From: an uncultured Parabacteroides sp.
Lineage (GTDB): Bacteria; Bacteroidota; Bacteroidia; Bacteroidales; Tannerellaceae
Assembly: GCA_937894065.1 (NCBI GenBank)
Contig: CALCST010000020.1
Coordinates: 1-60,607 of the forward strand
DNA length: 60,607 nt
Direction of reading: 5' to 3'
This document shows positions 45,355-54,090 of this stretch, piece by piece (within the stretch, counting starts at the first letter, position 1; every line of letters starts with the position of its first letter). Made by a program: the position numbers and the translations under genes. Under the pieces are notes generated by a model. It had not been told where the DNA came from and did no database searches. It saw only the letters and a list, made by a program, of their open reading frames with translations.

Positions 45355-46231
45355 ACATAAATATGCAGATACCTGTGGTGAATGTCTGAAATTCCGGACC
45401 GAAGTCTGTGTTGAGAACATTGCATGGTGAATATCTCGCATAAACACCTATTGAATGGAAAGAAATATTGGCTTCCAGGTCAACACTTACTTTTTGCTGG
45501 TTTATCTTTTTATCCAGTAATTTTATTTTGTTGCCTTCAGCATCTGTATAATGAGTTTTCATACTTCCGTATGTGTTGATGCAAAGAACCGGTCCTAAGC
45601 TAAATGTGAAATCTTTGCCGAAATCCAGTGAATACATAAACGGAACAGTAAGACTGAATATCTTCAATCGTGAGAAATCAATATCAGAGCCTTTAGGATA
45701 AGGAGCTATAACGATGTTATACTTGTCGTCTTTGGTGAAACAATTGTGACCGTTCATTCTGTAATTTCTCCATCTCAAACCGAAACCGAAGGAGAAACGG
45801 TTGGCGTCTTTCCATGGGCGGACACCGAAGTTTATTATGTTTCCGCCAATTTCGTAGGAGCTGCTCATGTTGATATTCATGTTTTTAGGTCCGTCAACAG
45901 AATTGACAAATCCCCAATAAATGCCGCCGAAGAAACTTTCCTTACTGCTGTAACGCTTTGCTTTTTGTTTGCTGAAAGGAATATCAAAATTCCATTCGTC
46001 TGATTTTTCATGTGTTACTGAATATGTGTCGTCGTCAACATCTATTCTTTTGGAAAAAGAAAAGTTCGGGTTTTCCTCGCTGCCTTCAATCTTGATTTCA
46101 TGTGTGTTTTCACCTGAAACAATTGTCACTTTCTGAGGTTTGTTTATTATCAGTGTGTCGTTTTTTGAACTTTGAGCTTTGATGCACATTGGTAAAAACA
46201 TGCATAGAGCGCATACAATTAAAGTTTTCAT
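45353..46231 (-). CDS. Predicted outer-membrane beta-barrel protein
   Basis: A 292-residue protein with a signal peptide (MKTLIVCALCMFLP to IKAQ), a polar N-terminal part (EIKIEGSEENPNFSFSKRID) and a C-terminal half of amphipathic strands (SFGFGLRWRNYRMNG, IGVYARYSPCNVL). No specific function recognised. Last gene of the minus-strand ECF sigma factor cluster; a palindromic element separates it from the previous gene, so co-transcription is uncertain. Confidence 0.7.
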   Translation of the reverse strand: MKTLIVCALCMFLPMCIKAQSSKNDTLIINKPQKVTIVSGENTHEIKIEGSEENPNFSFSKRIDVDDDTYSVTHEKSDEWNFDIPFSKQKAKRYSSKESFFGGIYWGFVNSVDGPKNMNINMSSSYEIGGNIINFGVRPWKDANRFSFGFGLRWRNYRMNGHNCFTKDDKYNIVIAPYPKGSDIDFSRLKIFSLTVPFMYSLDFGKDFTFSLGPVLCINTYGSMKTHYTDAEGNKIKLLDKKINQQKVSVDLEANISFHSIGVYARYSPCNVLNTDFGPEFQTFTTGICIFM

Positions 46232-46270
46232 ATATATACTGTAATTAAATTGGTTTATAATCTTATTTAT

Positions 46271-46357
46271 TTAAGTTTGGCAACTTGCCAAACTTAAAAG
46301 TTGACAAGGCTTCAGAGACAAGTTGACAAGGAAAAATTCTTGTCAACTCGTTAACTT
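46271..46357. repeat. GTTGACAAGG palindromic element, copy C
   Basis: A perfect 13-bp palindrome with a one-base loop (TTAAGTTTGGCAA / TTGCCAAACTTAA, 46271-46297) is followed by AAGTTGACAAGGCTTCAGAG, AAGTTGACAAGG and the complementary CTTGTCAACTCGTTAACTT. Same family as 12341 and 13732. Confidence 0.75.
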
Positions 46358-46801
46358 CTATTCAAACATTCTTTTTATCTCATCCAGTTTTGCATATCCT
46401 TCCATGTATATTACTATTATTTCCGGGTCATCCTTGTCTCTCAGATATGCGTTGCGGAAAAATAGATATTGATTGGTTTCTTTATTTCCTCCGAAACAGA
46501 AGAAACCGTAGTAAAGTTTGCCTCCGATATTTCCAGTTTCTTTTTCTGTCGCCTTTTTGGCATCGGATTCGACCATCTCACTTATTTTCTGTATTTCCGT
46601 GGAGTCGGTCTTCAACGTCAGACTTCTGAATAAAGTCAGATTATAAGGCTTGAGTTTTTTCCCTTTTACAAGCACTTCAACAGCTCCTTTTCTGTTGTTA
46701 TAACGTCCGTCGAAAAGTGACAGTGAGCTTAGCGGCTCTTGTGCTATAATATCATTGCAACACATAAGCATAATTATGAATATTATATGTAAACTTTTCA
46801 T
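46358..46801 (-). CDS. Hypothetical exported protein of the sigma-factor cluster
   Basis: A 147-residue protein with a signal peptide (MKSLHIIFIIMLMC to IIAQ). The mature part is small and mixed (KLKPYNLTLFRSLTL, YYGFFCFGGNKETNQYLFF, EIIVIYMEGYAKLDEI). I cannot assign a family with confidence. It lies 14 bases after the candidate anti-sigma gene and is probably in the same operon. Confidence 0.75.
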   Translation of the reverse strand: MKSLHIIFIIMLMCCNDIIAQEPLSSLSLFDGRYNNRKGAVEVLVKGKKLKPYNLTLFRSLTLKTDSTEIQKISEMVESDAKKATEKETGNIGGKLYYGFFCFGGNKETNQYLFFRNAYLRDKDDPEIIVIYMEGYAKLDEIKRMFE

Positions 46802-46815
46802 TGAAATACTGTTTT

Positions 46816-47313
46816 TTATTGTTCGTTATCATCGTTTTCGTTGTAATCATTTGCAGATTCAATCAAATCTTTGATTTGATTTTCCATCCTTAAATCTTCT
46901 GTTTCGGATTTTATGCGTTCTATTGAATTTTGCATTTCCGAAAATACCATTTCTGAATCCGTATACATCTCACCGTTTATATAAACCAAACATTCGTTTT
47001 TTGCTTTATAATTAGAAATCAGCAACGAAACAGAAACAATGCAGCATAATACTATTGCGGCAGCAATTTTGTAAGCTGAAGGAGTCAGATATATTTTCCT
47101 GGCTTTTTTCTCTTTGTTTAGTTTCTTTCCAACCGAAACATATCCTAGCACCGCCTTTATTTCATTGAAACATTCATCTGCAGATTCAGGTGAGGCAAGG
47201 AAAAGCTTTAAAGCTAACTCTTCTTCTTCGGAAGTCTCAGCCTCAAAATATCTTTCGATGAGGTTCAGCCATTCTTCCCGGCTTCTGTCTGATATTTTGT
47301 TTTTGTTGTCCAT
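46816..47313 (-). CDS. Candidate membrane anti-sigma factor
   Basis: A 165-residue single-pass protein: cytoplasmic N-terminus of about 75 residues (REEWLNLIERYFEAETSEEEE), a transmembrane helix at about 84-103 (AAAIVLCCIVSVSLLI) and an acidic, helical outer part. It starts four bases after the ECF sigma gene. Position and topology fit an anti-sigma factor, though no FecR or zinc-finger motif is present. Function inferred from context. Confidence 0.65.
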   Translation of the reverse strand: MDNKNKISDRSREEWLNLIERYFEAETSEEEELALKLFLASPESADECFNEIKAVLGYVSVGKKLNKEKKARKIYLTPSAYKIAAAIVLCCIVSVSLLISNYKAKNECLVYINGEMYTDSEMVFSEMQNSIERIKSETEDLRMENQIKDLIESANDYNENDDNEQ

Positions 47314-47317
47314 AATG

Positions 47318-47833
47318 TTACTTCTCCATTTTTTGATAAATTTCTCTGATTGTTTTGCGGGCTCTGCTGAGTTGAACTCTAACTGCCGATTGCTGCATAT
47401 TCAGCGATTCGGCAATTTGCTCGTATTCTTCTCCTTCAAAATCTCTGCGTTTCAGGATTTCCTGTTGTAAAGGAGTTAGCTTTTGCTCAATAATCATTTC
47501 AATCAGATGATATTTTTCTTTAGTCTCAATGCTGTTGTATGTTGAATCAGTTGTTTCAGATTTAATTTCTTGGTTCAGCTCCACACTTTGATAGTGTTGT
47601 TGTTTTCGCCAGGAATCAATTGATGCGTTTCTTACAGCCACTGTTATTAGAGCCTCGGCTTCGCTTGCCGACTTGATTTTGTCGCAGTGCGTCCAGAGTT
47701 TGCAGAAAGCATCCTGAAGGGCATCTTCAGCATCTTCTTCTCCGTTAAGAATCTTAAGCGCGATGCGCTTGAAGCGATATCTTAAGTTTGAGAATGTATC
47801 AACCAGCACGTTTTTGTCATTGTTATTTGCCAT
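47318..47833 (-). CDS. ECF-type RNA polymerase sigma factor
   Basis: A 171-residue sigma-70 family protein with regions 2 and 4 only. Region 2: RFKRIALKILNGEEDAEDALQ then DAFCKLW. Region 4: LTPLQQEILKRRDFEGEEYE then QIAESLNMQQSAVRVQLSRAR. It probably directs transcription of its own operon (candidate anti-sigma, exported protein, barrel). A minus-strand -7-like box is at 47929-47936. Confidence 0.92.
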   Translation of the reverse strand: MANNNDKNVLVDTFSNLRYRFKRIALKILNGEEDAEDALQDAFCKLWTHCDKIKSASEAEALITVAVRNASIDSWRKQQHYQSVELNQEIKSETTDSTYNSIETKEKYHLIEMIIEQKLTPLQQEILKRRDFEGEEYEQIAESLNMQQSAVRVQLSRARKTIREIYQKMEK

Positions 47834-47928
47834 TTAAAATTCCGATTGATTTTCTTTTATTAAATAAAACGTAGGTGAGGAAATTTTGTAACATAGAAAG
47901 TGAATATTTTTTTCGGGAAATAATGAAC

Positions 47929-47936
47929 CAAATGTA
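47929..47936 (-). promoter_or_regulatory. -7 box upstream of the ECF sigma gene
   Basis: TACATTTG on the minus strand, 95 bases before the sigma gene start. No clear -33 element. Confidence 0.45.
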
Positions 47937-48026
47937 TCTTGCCAGTGTTATAATAGTGAAGTCTCAGTGAATATGGTGTTTAATTTTGAGATATAATGTT
48001 TAAGGTTGTTTTATTCTTTGTTACAT

Positions 48027-48070
48027 CGGGCTTGTTCTATTGTTAAGAATCAAGCCCGTTTTTGTTTTTT
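48027..48070 (+). terminator. Plus-oriented terminator hairpin
   Basis: CGGGCTTG (48027-48034) pairs with CAAGCCCG (48051-48058), followed by TTTTTGTTTTTT on the plus strand. It lies next to the stop of a minus-strand gene, but the T-tract is on the plus side, where no gene is upstream. Confidence 0.6.
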
Positions 48071-48995
48071 ATTTATGGTAAAGTTTTCCCTGCCAAGTGT
48101 CTCTCTCTGCAATTCTTTTCATCACTTTAGCCGTGAATTCATAGTTTTTCAATCCCCAGTCCGGAGCAATAAGCAATTGTTTGGGTGATTGTGATACAAA
48201 CCTTTCAACTACTATTTCCGGATTCAATCTTTCAATAAAGTCAATTACCAGGTCAATATATTCGTCTGCTGTATAAAGATGGAAATCAGAGCTGTCGTTA
48301 TAGAACTCGTTTGCCATTCGTGTGTTTTTTATTAATTGCAGCTGATGAAGCTTAAGAGTGGTAATCGGGAGTTGCGAGATAACATCTGCATGATGCAGAA
48401 TATCTTCTTTTGACTCTCCAGGCAAACCAAGTATCAAATGCACACCGGTATGAATATTTCTGCCTGCAGTTTTTCTGATTGCTTCTTCTGCTTCAGCAAA
48501 AGTATGCCCACGGTTTATGCGGACTAATGTTTTGTCGTTCGTACTTTCAACGCCATATTCTACCATTACGAAAGTTCTTTTTGACAAATCCTCAAAATAA
48601 TCCAGCAAAAGCTCAGGCATGCAGTCTGGTCTGGTCCCGATGATAAGTCCGGAAACATCCTTGAAAGAGATAGCTTCCTCATATTTTTCGATAAGTTTGT
48701 CTATACTGTCATAGGTGTTTGTATATGCCTGGAAATATGCCAGATATTTCATTTCCGGATATTTCCTCTTAAAGAAATGAACTCCTTCTTCGAGCTGCTG
48801 TGTTATCGACTTGTCTGTTTTGCAATATTCCGGGCTGAATGTCTGATTGTTGCAATATGTGCATCCGCCCCAGCCTTTGCTTCCGTCGCGGTTTGGGCAG
48901 GTGAATCCTGCGTTTATGGATATTTTCTGCACCTTATAAGGGAAAATACTTTTCAGAAAATCACCAAAATCTTTATATGGTTTGCCGTTGTTCAT
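48069..48995 (-). CDS. TIGR01212-family radical SAM protein (YhcC-like)
   Basis: A 308-residue iron-sulfur enzyme. The cluster cysteines are in FTCPNRDGSKGWGGCTYC, the SAM-binding region follows, and LIIGTRPDCMPELLLDYFED, VEYGVESTNDKTLVRINRGH and HTGVHLILGLPGES are typical of the family. Exact reaction unknown; an RNA-related role has been suggested for relatives. Single gene. Confidence 0.9.
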   Translation of the reverse strand: MNNGKPYKDFGDFLKSIFPYKVQKISINAGFTCPNRDGSKGWGGCTYCNNQTFSPEYCKTDKSITQQLEEGVHFFKRKYPEMKYLAYFQAYTNTYDSIDKLIEKYEEAISFKDVSGLIIGTRPDCMPELLLDYFEDLSKRTFVMVEYGVESTNDKTLVRINRGHTFAEAEEAIRKTAGRNIHTGVHLILGLPGESKEDILHHADVISQLPITTLKLHQLQLIKNTRMANEFYNDSSDFHLYTADEYIDLVIDFIERLNPEIVVERFVSQSPKQLLIAPDWGLKNYEFTAKVMKRIAERDTWQGKLYHK

Positions 48996-49085
48996 ATATT
49001 AATACTTTTATGAGGCAAATTTATGAAGTGTTTTGTTTTCCAGCAAATGAAGGTATGTATATTGAATTGCATCATAAACACAAAA

Positions 49086-49120
49086 AAGCCTGAAAATGCA
49101 ATTGTGTGATTTTCAGGCTT
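49086..49120 (-). terminator. Terminator of the phoH-purC-menG-aroE operon
   Basis: AAGCCTGAAAAT pairs with ATTTTCAGGCTT; on the minus strand it is followed by TTTTGTG. It lies 16 bases after the aroE stop. Confidence 0.9.
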
Positions 49121-49135
49121 ATGATGTAATATCTT

Positions 49136-49879
49136 TTATTTCTGCCAGATTTCCCAAGCAGCAAATGCTTGAAGAAGCAGCATTTCCAAACCGTTTTTGA
49201 CTACAGCTCCGTGTTCTTTTCCTTTTTTCATAAAGAGAGTTTCGTCCGGATTATATAGCAAATCATAAAGAAGATGCTTTGGGGTGAGAGCATCATATGG
49301 AATGTCAGGACAGGCGTCAACATTTGGGAACATACCAAGTGGAGTGGTGTTGACTATCACAGTGTAGCTTTCAAGCAGCTCTGGTGTGACATCCTGATAG
49401 GTGATGCAATGTTCTTTGGGAGTTCTGGAAACGAAAGTAGTTCCAACGCCCAATTGCTTCAGACCATGCATAACGGCTTTTGAAGCTCCTCCGGTGCCAA
49501 GAATCAGAGCCTTGCGGTGTGAAGAGTCCAGCAACGGTTCAATAGAGCGTTTGAAGCCAATAATATCTGAATTATATCCTATTAGTTTTGTTTTACCCAA
49601 AAATCCTTTTGTGAATTTTATTACGTTAACTGCACCAATCAGTCTTGCGTCTTCATCCAAATCATCCAGATAAGGGATAACCTGTTCCTTGTAGGGAATA
49701 GTTACATTCAATCCGTTAAGATTGGGATTTTCTTTCAAGACATTTTTGATATACTTAATGTCGGAGATTTCAAAGTTAACATATTGGGCATCTATTTTTT
49801 CCGATTCAAACTTCTGGTTGAAATAATTTTTCGAAAAAGAATGTCCCAGTGGATATCCTAATAAACCATATTTTTGCAT
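49136..49879 (-). CDS. aroE: Shikimate dehydrogenase
   Basis: A 247-residue NADPH-dependent enzyme reducing 3-dehydroshikimate in the aromatic amino-acid pathway. Substrate-site YPLGHSFSKNYFN, catalytic Lys in NVTIPYKEQVIP, cofactor loop LGTGGASKAVMHGL, and NTTPLGMFPN. Slightly short, as is usual in Bacteroidetes. Last gene of a four-gene operon with equal 12-base gaps. Confidence 0.93.
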   Translation of the reverse strand: MQKYGLLGYPLGHSFSKNYFNQKFESEKIDAQYVNFEISDIKYIKNVLKENPNLNGLNVTIPYKEQVIPYLDDLDEDARLIGAVNVIKFTKGFLGKTKLIGYNSDIIGFKRSIEPLLDSSHRKALILGTGGASKAVMHGLKQLGVGTTFVSRTPKEHCITYQDVTPELLESYTVIVNTTPLGMFPNVDACPDIPYDALTPKHLLYDLLYNPDETLFMKKGKEHGAVVKNGLEMLLLQAFAAWEIWQK

Positions 49880-49891
49880 AAGCTTTACAAT

Positions 49892-50632
49892 TTATTTTGT
49901 TCCTGTATATAATGAACATATCCCAAATGTCAAAGTTTTGGCTTTGGCATCTTTAAAACCTACATCCGAAAGCAAATCTTCCATTACTTTGCCTTGTGGT
50001 ACGACTTTGATGGATTCCGGAAGATAACTGTAGGCGGCTTTTTCTTTGGAAATCAATCGTCCGATATTTGGTATGACGAGTTTTGAGTACAAACCATAGA
50101 GCTGTTTCATCGGGAACTTCTCAGGTGTTGAGAGTTCCAGAATCATAATATGTCCTCCAGGTTTCAGAACACGATACATTTCGGCAAGTCCTTGCCTGAT
50201 GTTTTCAAAATTACGGACACCGAAAGCTGCTGTTACGGCATCGAAACTGTTGTCTTCGTAGGTGAGAGCCGTGCAGTCCTGCTGTTCGAATGAAATATGG
50301 TCCTGGAATCCTGCTTTTGCCACTTTTTCTCTTCCGACCTGCATCATTCCTTCAGATATGTCAGCTCCGATGATAGTGTCCGACTTCAGTGTTTTATACA
50401 TGGATATCGCTAGGTCGCCTGTTCCGGTTGCGATATCCAGAATTTTATTAGGGGAGAAAGGACGCAGGAAATTTATTCCTTTCCTGCGCCATCCTTTATC
50501 AAAACCGAACGAGAGCGTATGGTTCAGCAAGTCGTATTTGCCGGCAATGGCATCAAACATACGTCTGACCTGAATACCTTTATGCTCCTCTTGATTGTAG
50601 GGAAGTATTTTTTCTGAACCGTACTTCGTCAT
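49892..50632 (-). CDS. menG: Demethylmenaquinone methyltransferase
   Basis: A 246-residue SAM-dependent methyltransferase for the last step of menaquinone synthesis (UbiE/MenG family). VRRMFDAIAGKYDLLNHTLS, SAM loop ILDIATGTGDLAI, the family signature VTAAFGVRNFENIRQGL, and MILELSTPEKFP. Since these bacteria use menaquinone only, menG is the better name. Third gene of the operon. Confidence 0.93.
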   Translation of the reverse strand: MTKYGSEKILPYNQEEHKGIQVRRMFDAIAGKYDLLNHTLSFGFDKGWRRKGINFLRPFSPNKILDIATGTGDLAISMYKTLKSDTIIGADISEGMMQVGREKVAKAGFQDHISFEQQDCTALTYEDNSFDAVTAAFGVRNFENIRQGLAEMYRVLKPGGHIMILELSTPEKFPMKQLYGLYSKLVIPNIGRLISKEKAAYSYLPESIKVVPQGKVMEDLLSDVGFKDAKAKTLTFGICSLYTGTK

Positions 50633-50644
50633 TCTTCGTCTGAT

Positions 50645-51595
50645 TTATTTGTTCTGTAAATATTCAGTTACGTTCTTTTCGATACGATCGTGGATGTTGT
50701 CAGTTTCTTCCTTAACGAAAGTTTCACCAGTGATGTGCTCGTAAAGTTCGATGTAACGGTTGCTGATGCTTTCAACGATTTCCGGAGTCATTTCAGGAAC
50801 AACCTGACCTGCTTTACCCTGGAAGTTGTTTTCCATCAACCATTCGCGAACGAATTCTTTTGAAAGCTGTTTCTGAGCTTCACCTTTTTCGAAGCGTTCC
50901 TGATAACCTTCAAGATAGAAATAACGTGAAGAGTCCGGAGTGTGGATTTCGTCCATCAAATAAATCTGACCGTTGTGCTTACCGAATTCGTATTTAGTGT
51001 CAACAAGGATAAGACCACGTTTTTCAGCGATTTCAGTTCCACGTTTGAACAATGCCAAAGTGTATTTCTCAAGCAATTCGTATTCTTCAGGAGTTGCAAG
51101 GCCTTTAGCCAATATTTCTTCTTTAGAGATATCTTGGTCGTGTTCGCCAATTTCAGCCTTAGTAGTCGGTGTGATGATTGGTTCAGGGAAACGTTCGTTT
51201 TCGCGCATTCCTTCAGGAAGTTTTACGCCGCAAATTTCGCGAACACCGCTCTTGTATGCACGCCAAGCGCTTCCGCACAAATAGCCACGAACAATCATTT
51301 CAACAGGGAAACCTTCGCAACGTACACCAACTGTAACCATTGGGTCCGGAGAAGCAAGTTTCCAGTTTGGACAAATGTCTGTTGTAGCATCAAGGAATTT
51401 TGCTGCAATCTGGTTCAACATCTGACCTTTATAAGGAATACCTTCTGGCAATACAACGTCGAATGCTGAGATTCTGTCTGTTGCAACCATTACCAGCAAG
51501 TCTTCATTTACACTATATACATCACGAACTTTTCCGTGATATACACTTTTCTGTCCTGGGAAATTAAAATCTGTTTTTACTAAAGCCTTTTTCAT
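50645..51595 (-). CDS. purC: SAICAR synthase
   Basis: A 316-residue purine-pathway ligase joining CAIR and aspartate. VYHGKVRDVYSVNEDLLVMV, RISAFDVVLPEGIPYKGQML, VEMIVRGYLCGSAWRAYKSG and LVDTKYEFGKHNGQIYLMDE then HTPDSSRYF identify it. The length matches the longer PurC type. Codon use looks strongly biased, consistent with high expression. Second gene of the operon. Confidence 0.95.
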   Translation of the reverse strand: MKKALVKTDFNFPGQKSVYHGKVRDVYSVNEDLLVMVATDRISAFDVVLPEGIPYKGQMLNQIAAKFLDATTDICPNWKLASPDPMVTVGVRCEGFPVEMIVRGYLCGSAWRAYKSGVREICGVKLPEGMRENERFPEPIITPTTKAEIGEHDQDISKEEILAKGLATPEEYELLEKYTLALFKRGTEIAEKRGLILVDTKYEFGKHNGQIYLMDEIHTPDSSRYFYLEGYQERFEKGEAQKQLSKEFVREWLMENNFQGKAGQVVPEMTPEIVESISNRYIELYEHITGETFVKEETDNIHDRIEKNVTEYLQNK

Positions 51596-51607
51596 AACTT
51601 TAATTTA

Positions 51608-52606
51608 TTATGGATTTGTTGTTGTTTTGTTTTCTTTTGACTTTTTCGCCTCTTCGGCTTCTTTCATTTTGTTTTTGTCGAATTTGTCATAAGCCTCAAC
51701 AATGCGCTGAACTAACTTATGACGGACAATATCTTTTTTGGTGAACTCGACTTTTCCGATACCGTTTACGTTCTTCAGAATCTGCATTGCCTGAATCAGA
51801 CCAGAAGTAGCGGTTGGAGGAAGGTCAATCTGTGTTACGTCACCAGTAATAATCATCTTAGCGTTTGTTCCTAGACGTGTAAGGAACATTTTTATCTGAT
51901 GAGTTGTTGTGTTTTGTGCTTCGTCAAGGATAATAACTGCGTCATTCAGAGTTCTGCCTCGCATAAAAGCCAATGGAGCAATTTGAATGACATTATTCTC
52001 CATATATTCTTTGAGCTTTGCAACTGGAATCATATCCTGCAGCGCATCGTAGAGCGGTTGTAAATATGGATCCAGTTTGTCTTTCATCTCACCAGGAAGG
52101 AATCCTAGCTTTTCTCCGGCTTCAACTGCCGGACGGCTTAATATGATTTTACGGACTTCTTTGTTTTTGAGAGCTTTGACAGCCAAGGCAATGGCAACGA
52201 ATGTCTTTCCGGAACCTGCAGGACCTGTGGCGAAAACCAAATCGTTGTTCTCAAAAGCATTGACCAGTTTTTGTTGGTTTTCTGTACGGGCAGTGATAGG
52301 TTTGCCGTTCATTCCGTGTATGATAAGATTTTCGTGCTTTACAACGGTTGGGGCTTTACCTTTTATTATATCGATTATTATTTCGTCGCTAAGAGAATTA
52401 TACTCTTCGCAGAATTTTTCGATTTCTCTTATTTTTCTCAGGAAGAGTTCTGATTCTTCTTCTTCACCGATAACTTTCATTACATTCCCTCTTGCAACAA
52501 TACGCAACTTAGGAAACAGGGTTTTTATCAGTTGCATGTTGCTGTTGTTTACCCCGTAAAAAATAATAGGATCTACATTTTCAAGAATATAAATGCGTTC
52601 GATCAT
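51608..52606 (-). CDS. phoH: PhoH-family ATPase
   Basis: A 332-residue cytoplasmic P-loop protein. An N-terminal KH-like region (LFPKLRIVARGNVMKVIG), Walker A ATGPAGSGKTFVAIALAV, Walker B AVIILDEAQNTTTHQIKMFL and GTNAKMIITGDVTQIDLP are typical; the tail is Lys/Glu/Thr-rich. Relatives are linked to RNA metabolism and ribosome maturation (YbeZ-like). First gene of the operon; promoter at 52639. Confidence 0.92.
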   Translation of the reverse strand: MIERIYILENVDPIIFYGVNNSNMQLIKTLFPKLRIVARGNVMKVIGEEEESELFLRKIREIEKFCEEYNSLSDEIIIDIIKGKAPTVVKHENLIIHGMNGKPITARTENQQKLVNAFENNDLVFATGPAGSGKTFVAIALAVKALKNKEVRKIILSRPAVEAGEKLGFLPGEMKDKLDPYLQPLYDALQDMIPVAKLKEYMENNVIQIAPLAFMRGRTLNDAVIILDEAQNTTTHQIKMFLTRLGTNAKMIITGDVTQIDLPPTATSGLIQAMQILKNVNGIGKVEFTKKDIVRHKLVQRIVEAYDKFDKNKMKEAEEAKKSKENKTTTNP

Positions 52607-52638
52607 TTTTGGTAGTTTCTAATATTTCTTTTGTTCGC

Positions 52639-52646
52639 CAAAATTA
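52639..52646 (-). promoter_or_regulatory. -7 box of the phoH operon
   Basis: TAATTTTG on the minus strand, 32 bases before the phoH start. Confidence 0.55.
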
Positions 52647-52725
52647 CATAAAAATATCGATTATTTAAAGCACGTTTACTAATTTATATATCATGTCTGC
52701 AGCTATGCTTGTTTGTATATAAAGA

Positions 52726-52757
52726 GAAAGCAGCTCGCTTCACAGCGAACTGCTTTC
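52726..52757 (-). terminator. Hairpin after dapL
   Basis: GAAAGCAGCTCGCT pairs with AGCGAACTGCTTTC with one mismatch around a TCAC loop. It lies 69 bases beyond the dapL stop. A very similar hairpin follows the tRNA at 60526. The T-tract on the minus strand is weak (TCTCTTTATAT). Confidence 0.65.
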
Positions 52758-52826
52758 GTGGAAAAACAAAACAATTCAAATAAATTGTAGTATTTGAATG
52801 TAATATACTTTAATTATTATAAAGAG

Positions 52827-54056
52827 TTATCTAGACCATTTTCTCAATCTTTCAATAGCTTCAATGGTTTCGTCTCTGTCGCCAAATGCAGTAAGTCTTA
52901 GATAGCCTTCGCCACATGGCCCGAAACCTACGCCCGGAGTACTTACAATATGTACTTCATAAAGTAGTTTTTCGAAGAATTTCCATGAAGTCAATCCGTC
53001 TGGAGCTTTAACCCACAAATATGGCGCATTCTCTCCACCATAAACTTTCAGTCCGCATTCTGTCAGTCCTTCACGCATTATTTTTGCGTTAGTCATATAA
53101 TAGTTGATAGTGTTTTTTACTTGGACTTTTCCCTCAGGAGAATATACTGCTTCGGCTCCACGTTGAGTTATATAGCTTGTTCCATTAAACTTTGTGCACT
53201 GTCGTCTGTTCCACAATTTGTTTGGAGAGACGATTTCTCCATTCAAAGTTGTAGCTCTTAGTTCTTTAGGAACAATAGTATATCCACATCTGACACCTGT
53301 GAAGCCTGCAGTTTTTGAAAAACTTCTGAACTCGATAGCAACTTTTTTGGCTCCTTTTATTTCATAGATTGAGTGTGGTATACTAGGATCTTGTATGTAT
53401 GCTTCATAGGCAGAGTCGAACATAATTATAGCATCATTTGCCAAAGCATAATTGACCCATTTTTTCAATTCTTCTTTAGTGAGAGTTGTCCCTGTTGGGT
53501 TGTTCGGATAGCATAGATATATTATATCAACTCTTCTGGATGGAAGACTAGGAATGAAATTATTCTCTTCCGTACATGGAATATAAACTACATCACTCCA
53601 TCTTCCATCTGTCAGAACGCCAGTACGTCCGCTCATCACGTTTGAGTCAATATAAACCGGATACACCGGATCTGTTACACCAATGCTGTTGTCATGACGG
53701 AAAATATCACCAATATTACCACAATCACTTTTTGCTCCGTCGCTAATGAAAACTTCTCCCGGTTCGATAAATATTCCTCGGCTTTCATAATCATTTTTGA
53801 TTATTGCGTCAATAAGGAATGAATAACCTTGCTCTGGGCCATATCCGTGGAATGTGTCTTTTTTACTCATCTCGTCTACAGCTTTATGCATAGCTTCAAT
53901 TACTGCCGGAGCAAGAGGCTGGGTTACGTCACCAATTCCCATCCTGATTATTTTGCTTTTAGGATGAGTAATTTTGAAAGAGTTAACTTTCTTTGCAATA
54001 TCCGAAAACAGATAATTGTTTTGTAGTTTCAAATAATGTTCATTTGCTAAAGCCAT
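52827..54056 (-). CDS. dapL: LL-diaminopimelate aminotransferase
   Basis: A 409-residue PLP enzyme that makes LL-diaminopimelate directly from tetrahydrodipicolinate. MALANEHYLKLQNNYLFSDI and AKKVNSFKITHP start, VFISDGAKSDCGNIGDIF, YLCYPNNPTGTTLTKEEL, the PLP-lysine region EFRSFSKTAGFTGVRCGYT, and VSTPGVGFGPCGEGYLRLTA. Length matches DapL exactly. Preceded 34 bases upstream by dapF, the next step of the same lysine/peptidoglycan pathway. Confidence 0.95.
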   Translation of the reverse strand: MALANEHYLKLQNNYLFSDIAKKVNSFKITHPKSKIIRMGIGDVTQPLAPAVIEAMHKAVDEMSKKDTFHGYGPEQGYSFLIDAIIKNDYESRGIFIEPGEVFISDGAKSDCGNIGDIFRHDNSIGVTDPVYPVYIDSNVMSGRTGVLTDGRWSDVVYIPCTEENNFIPSLPSRRVDIIYLCYPNNPTGTTLTKEELKKWVNYALANDAIIMFDSAYEAYIQDPSIPHSIYEIKGAKKVAIEFRSFSKTAGFTGVRCGYTIVPKELRATTLNGEIVSPNKLWNRRQCTKFNGTSYITQRGAEAVYSPEGKVQVKNTINYYMTNAKIMREGLTECGLKVYGGENAPYLWVKAPDGLTSWKFFEKLLYEVHIVSTPGVGFGPCGEGYLRLTAFGDRDETIEAIERLRKWSR

Positions 54057-54090
54057 AATATTTATTGTTTTGTTTAATCCATTAATAATT

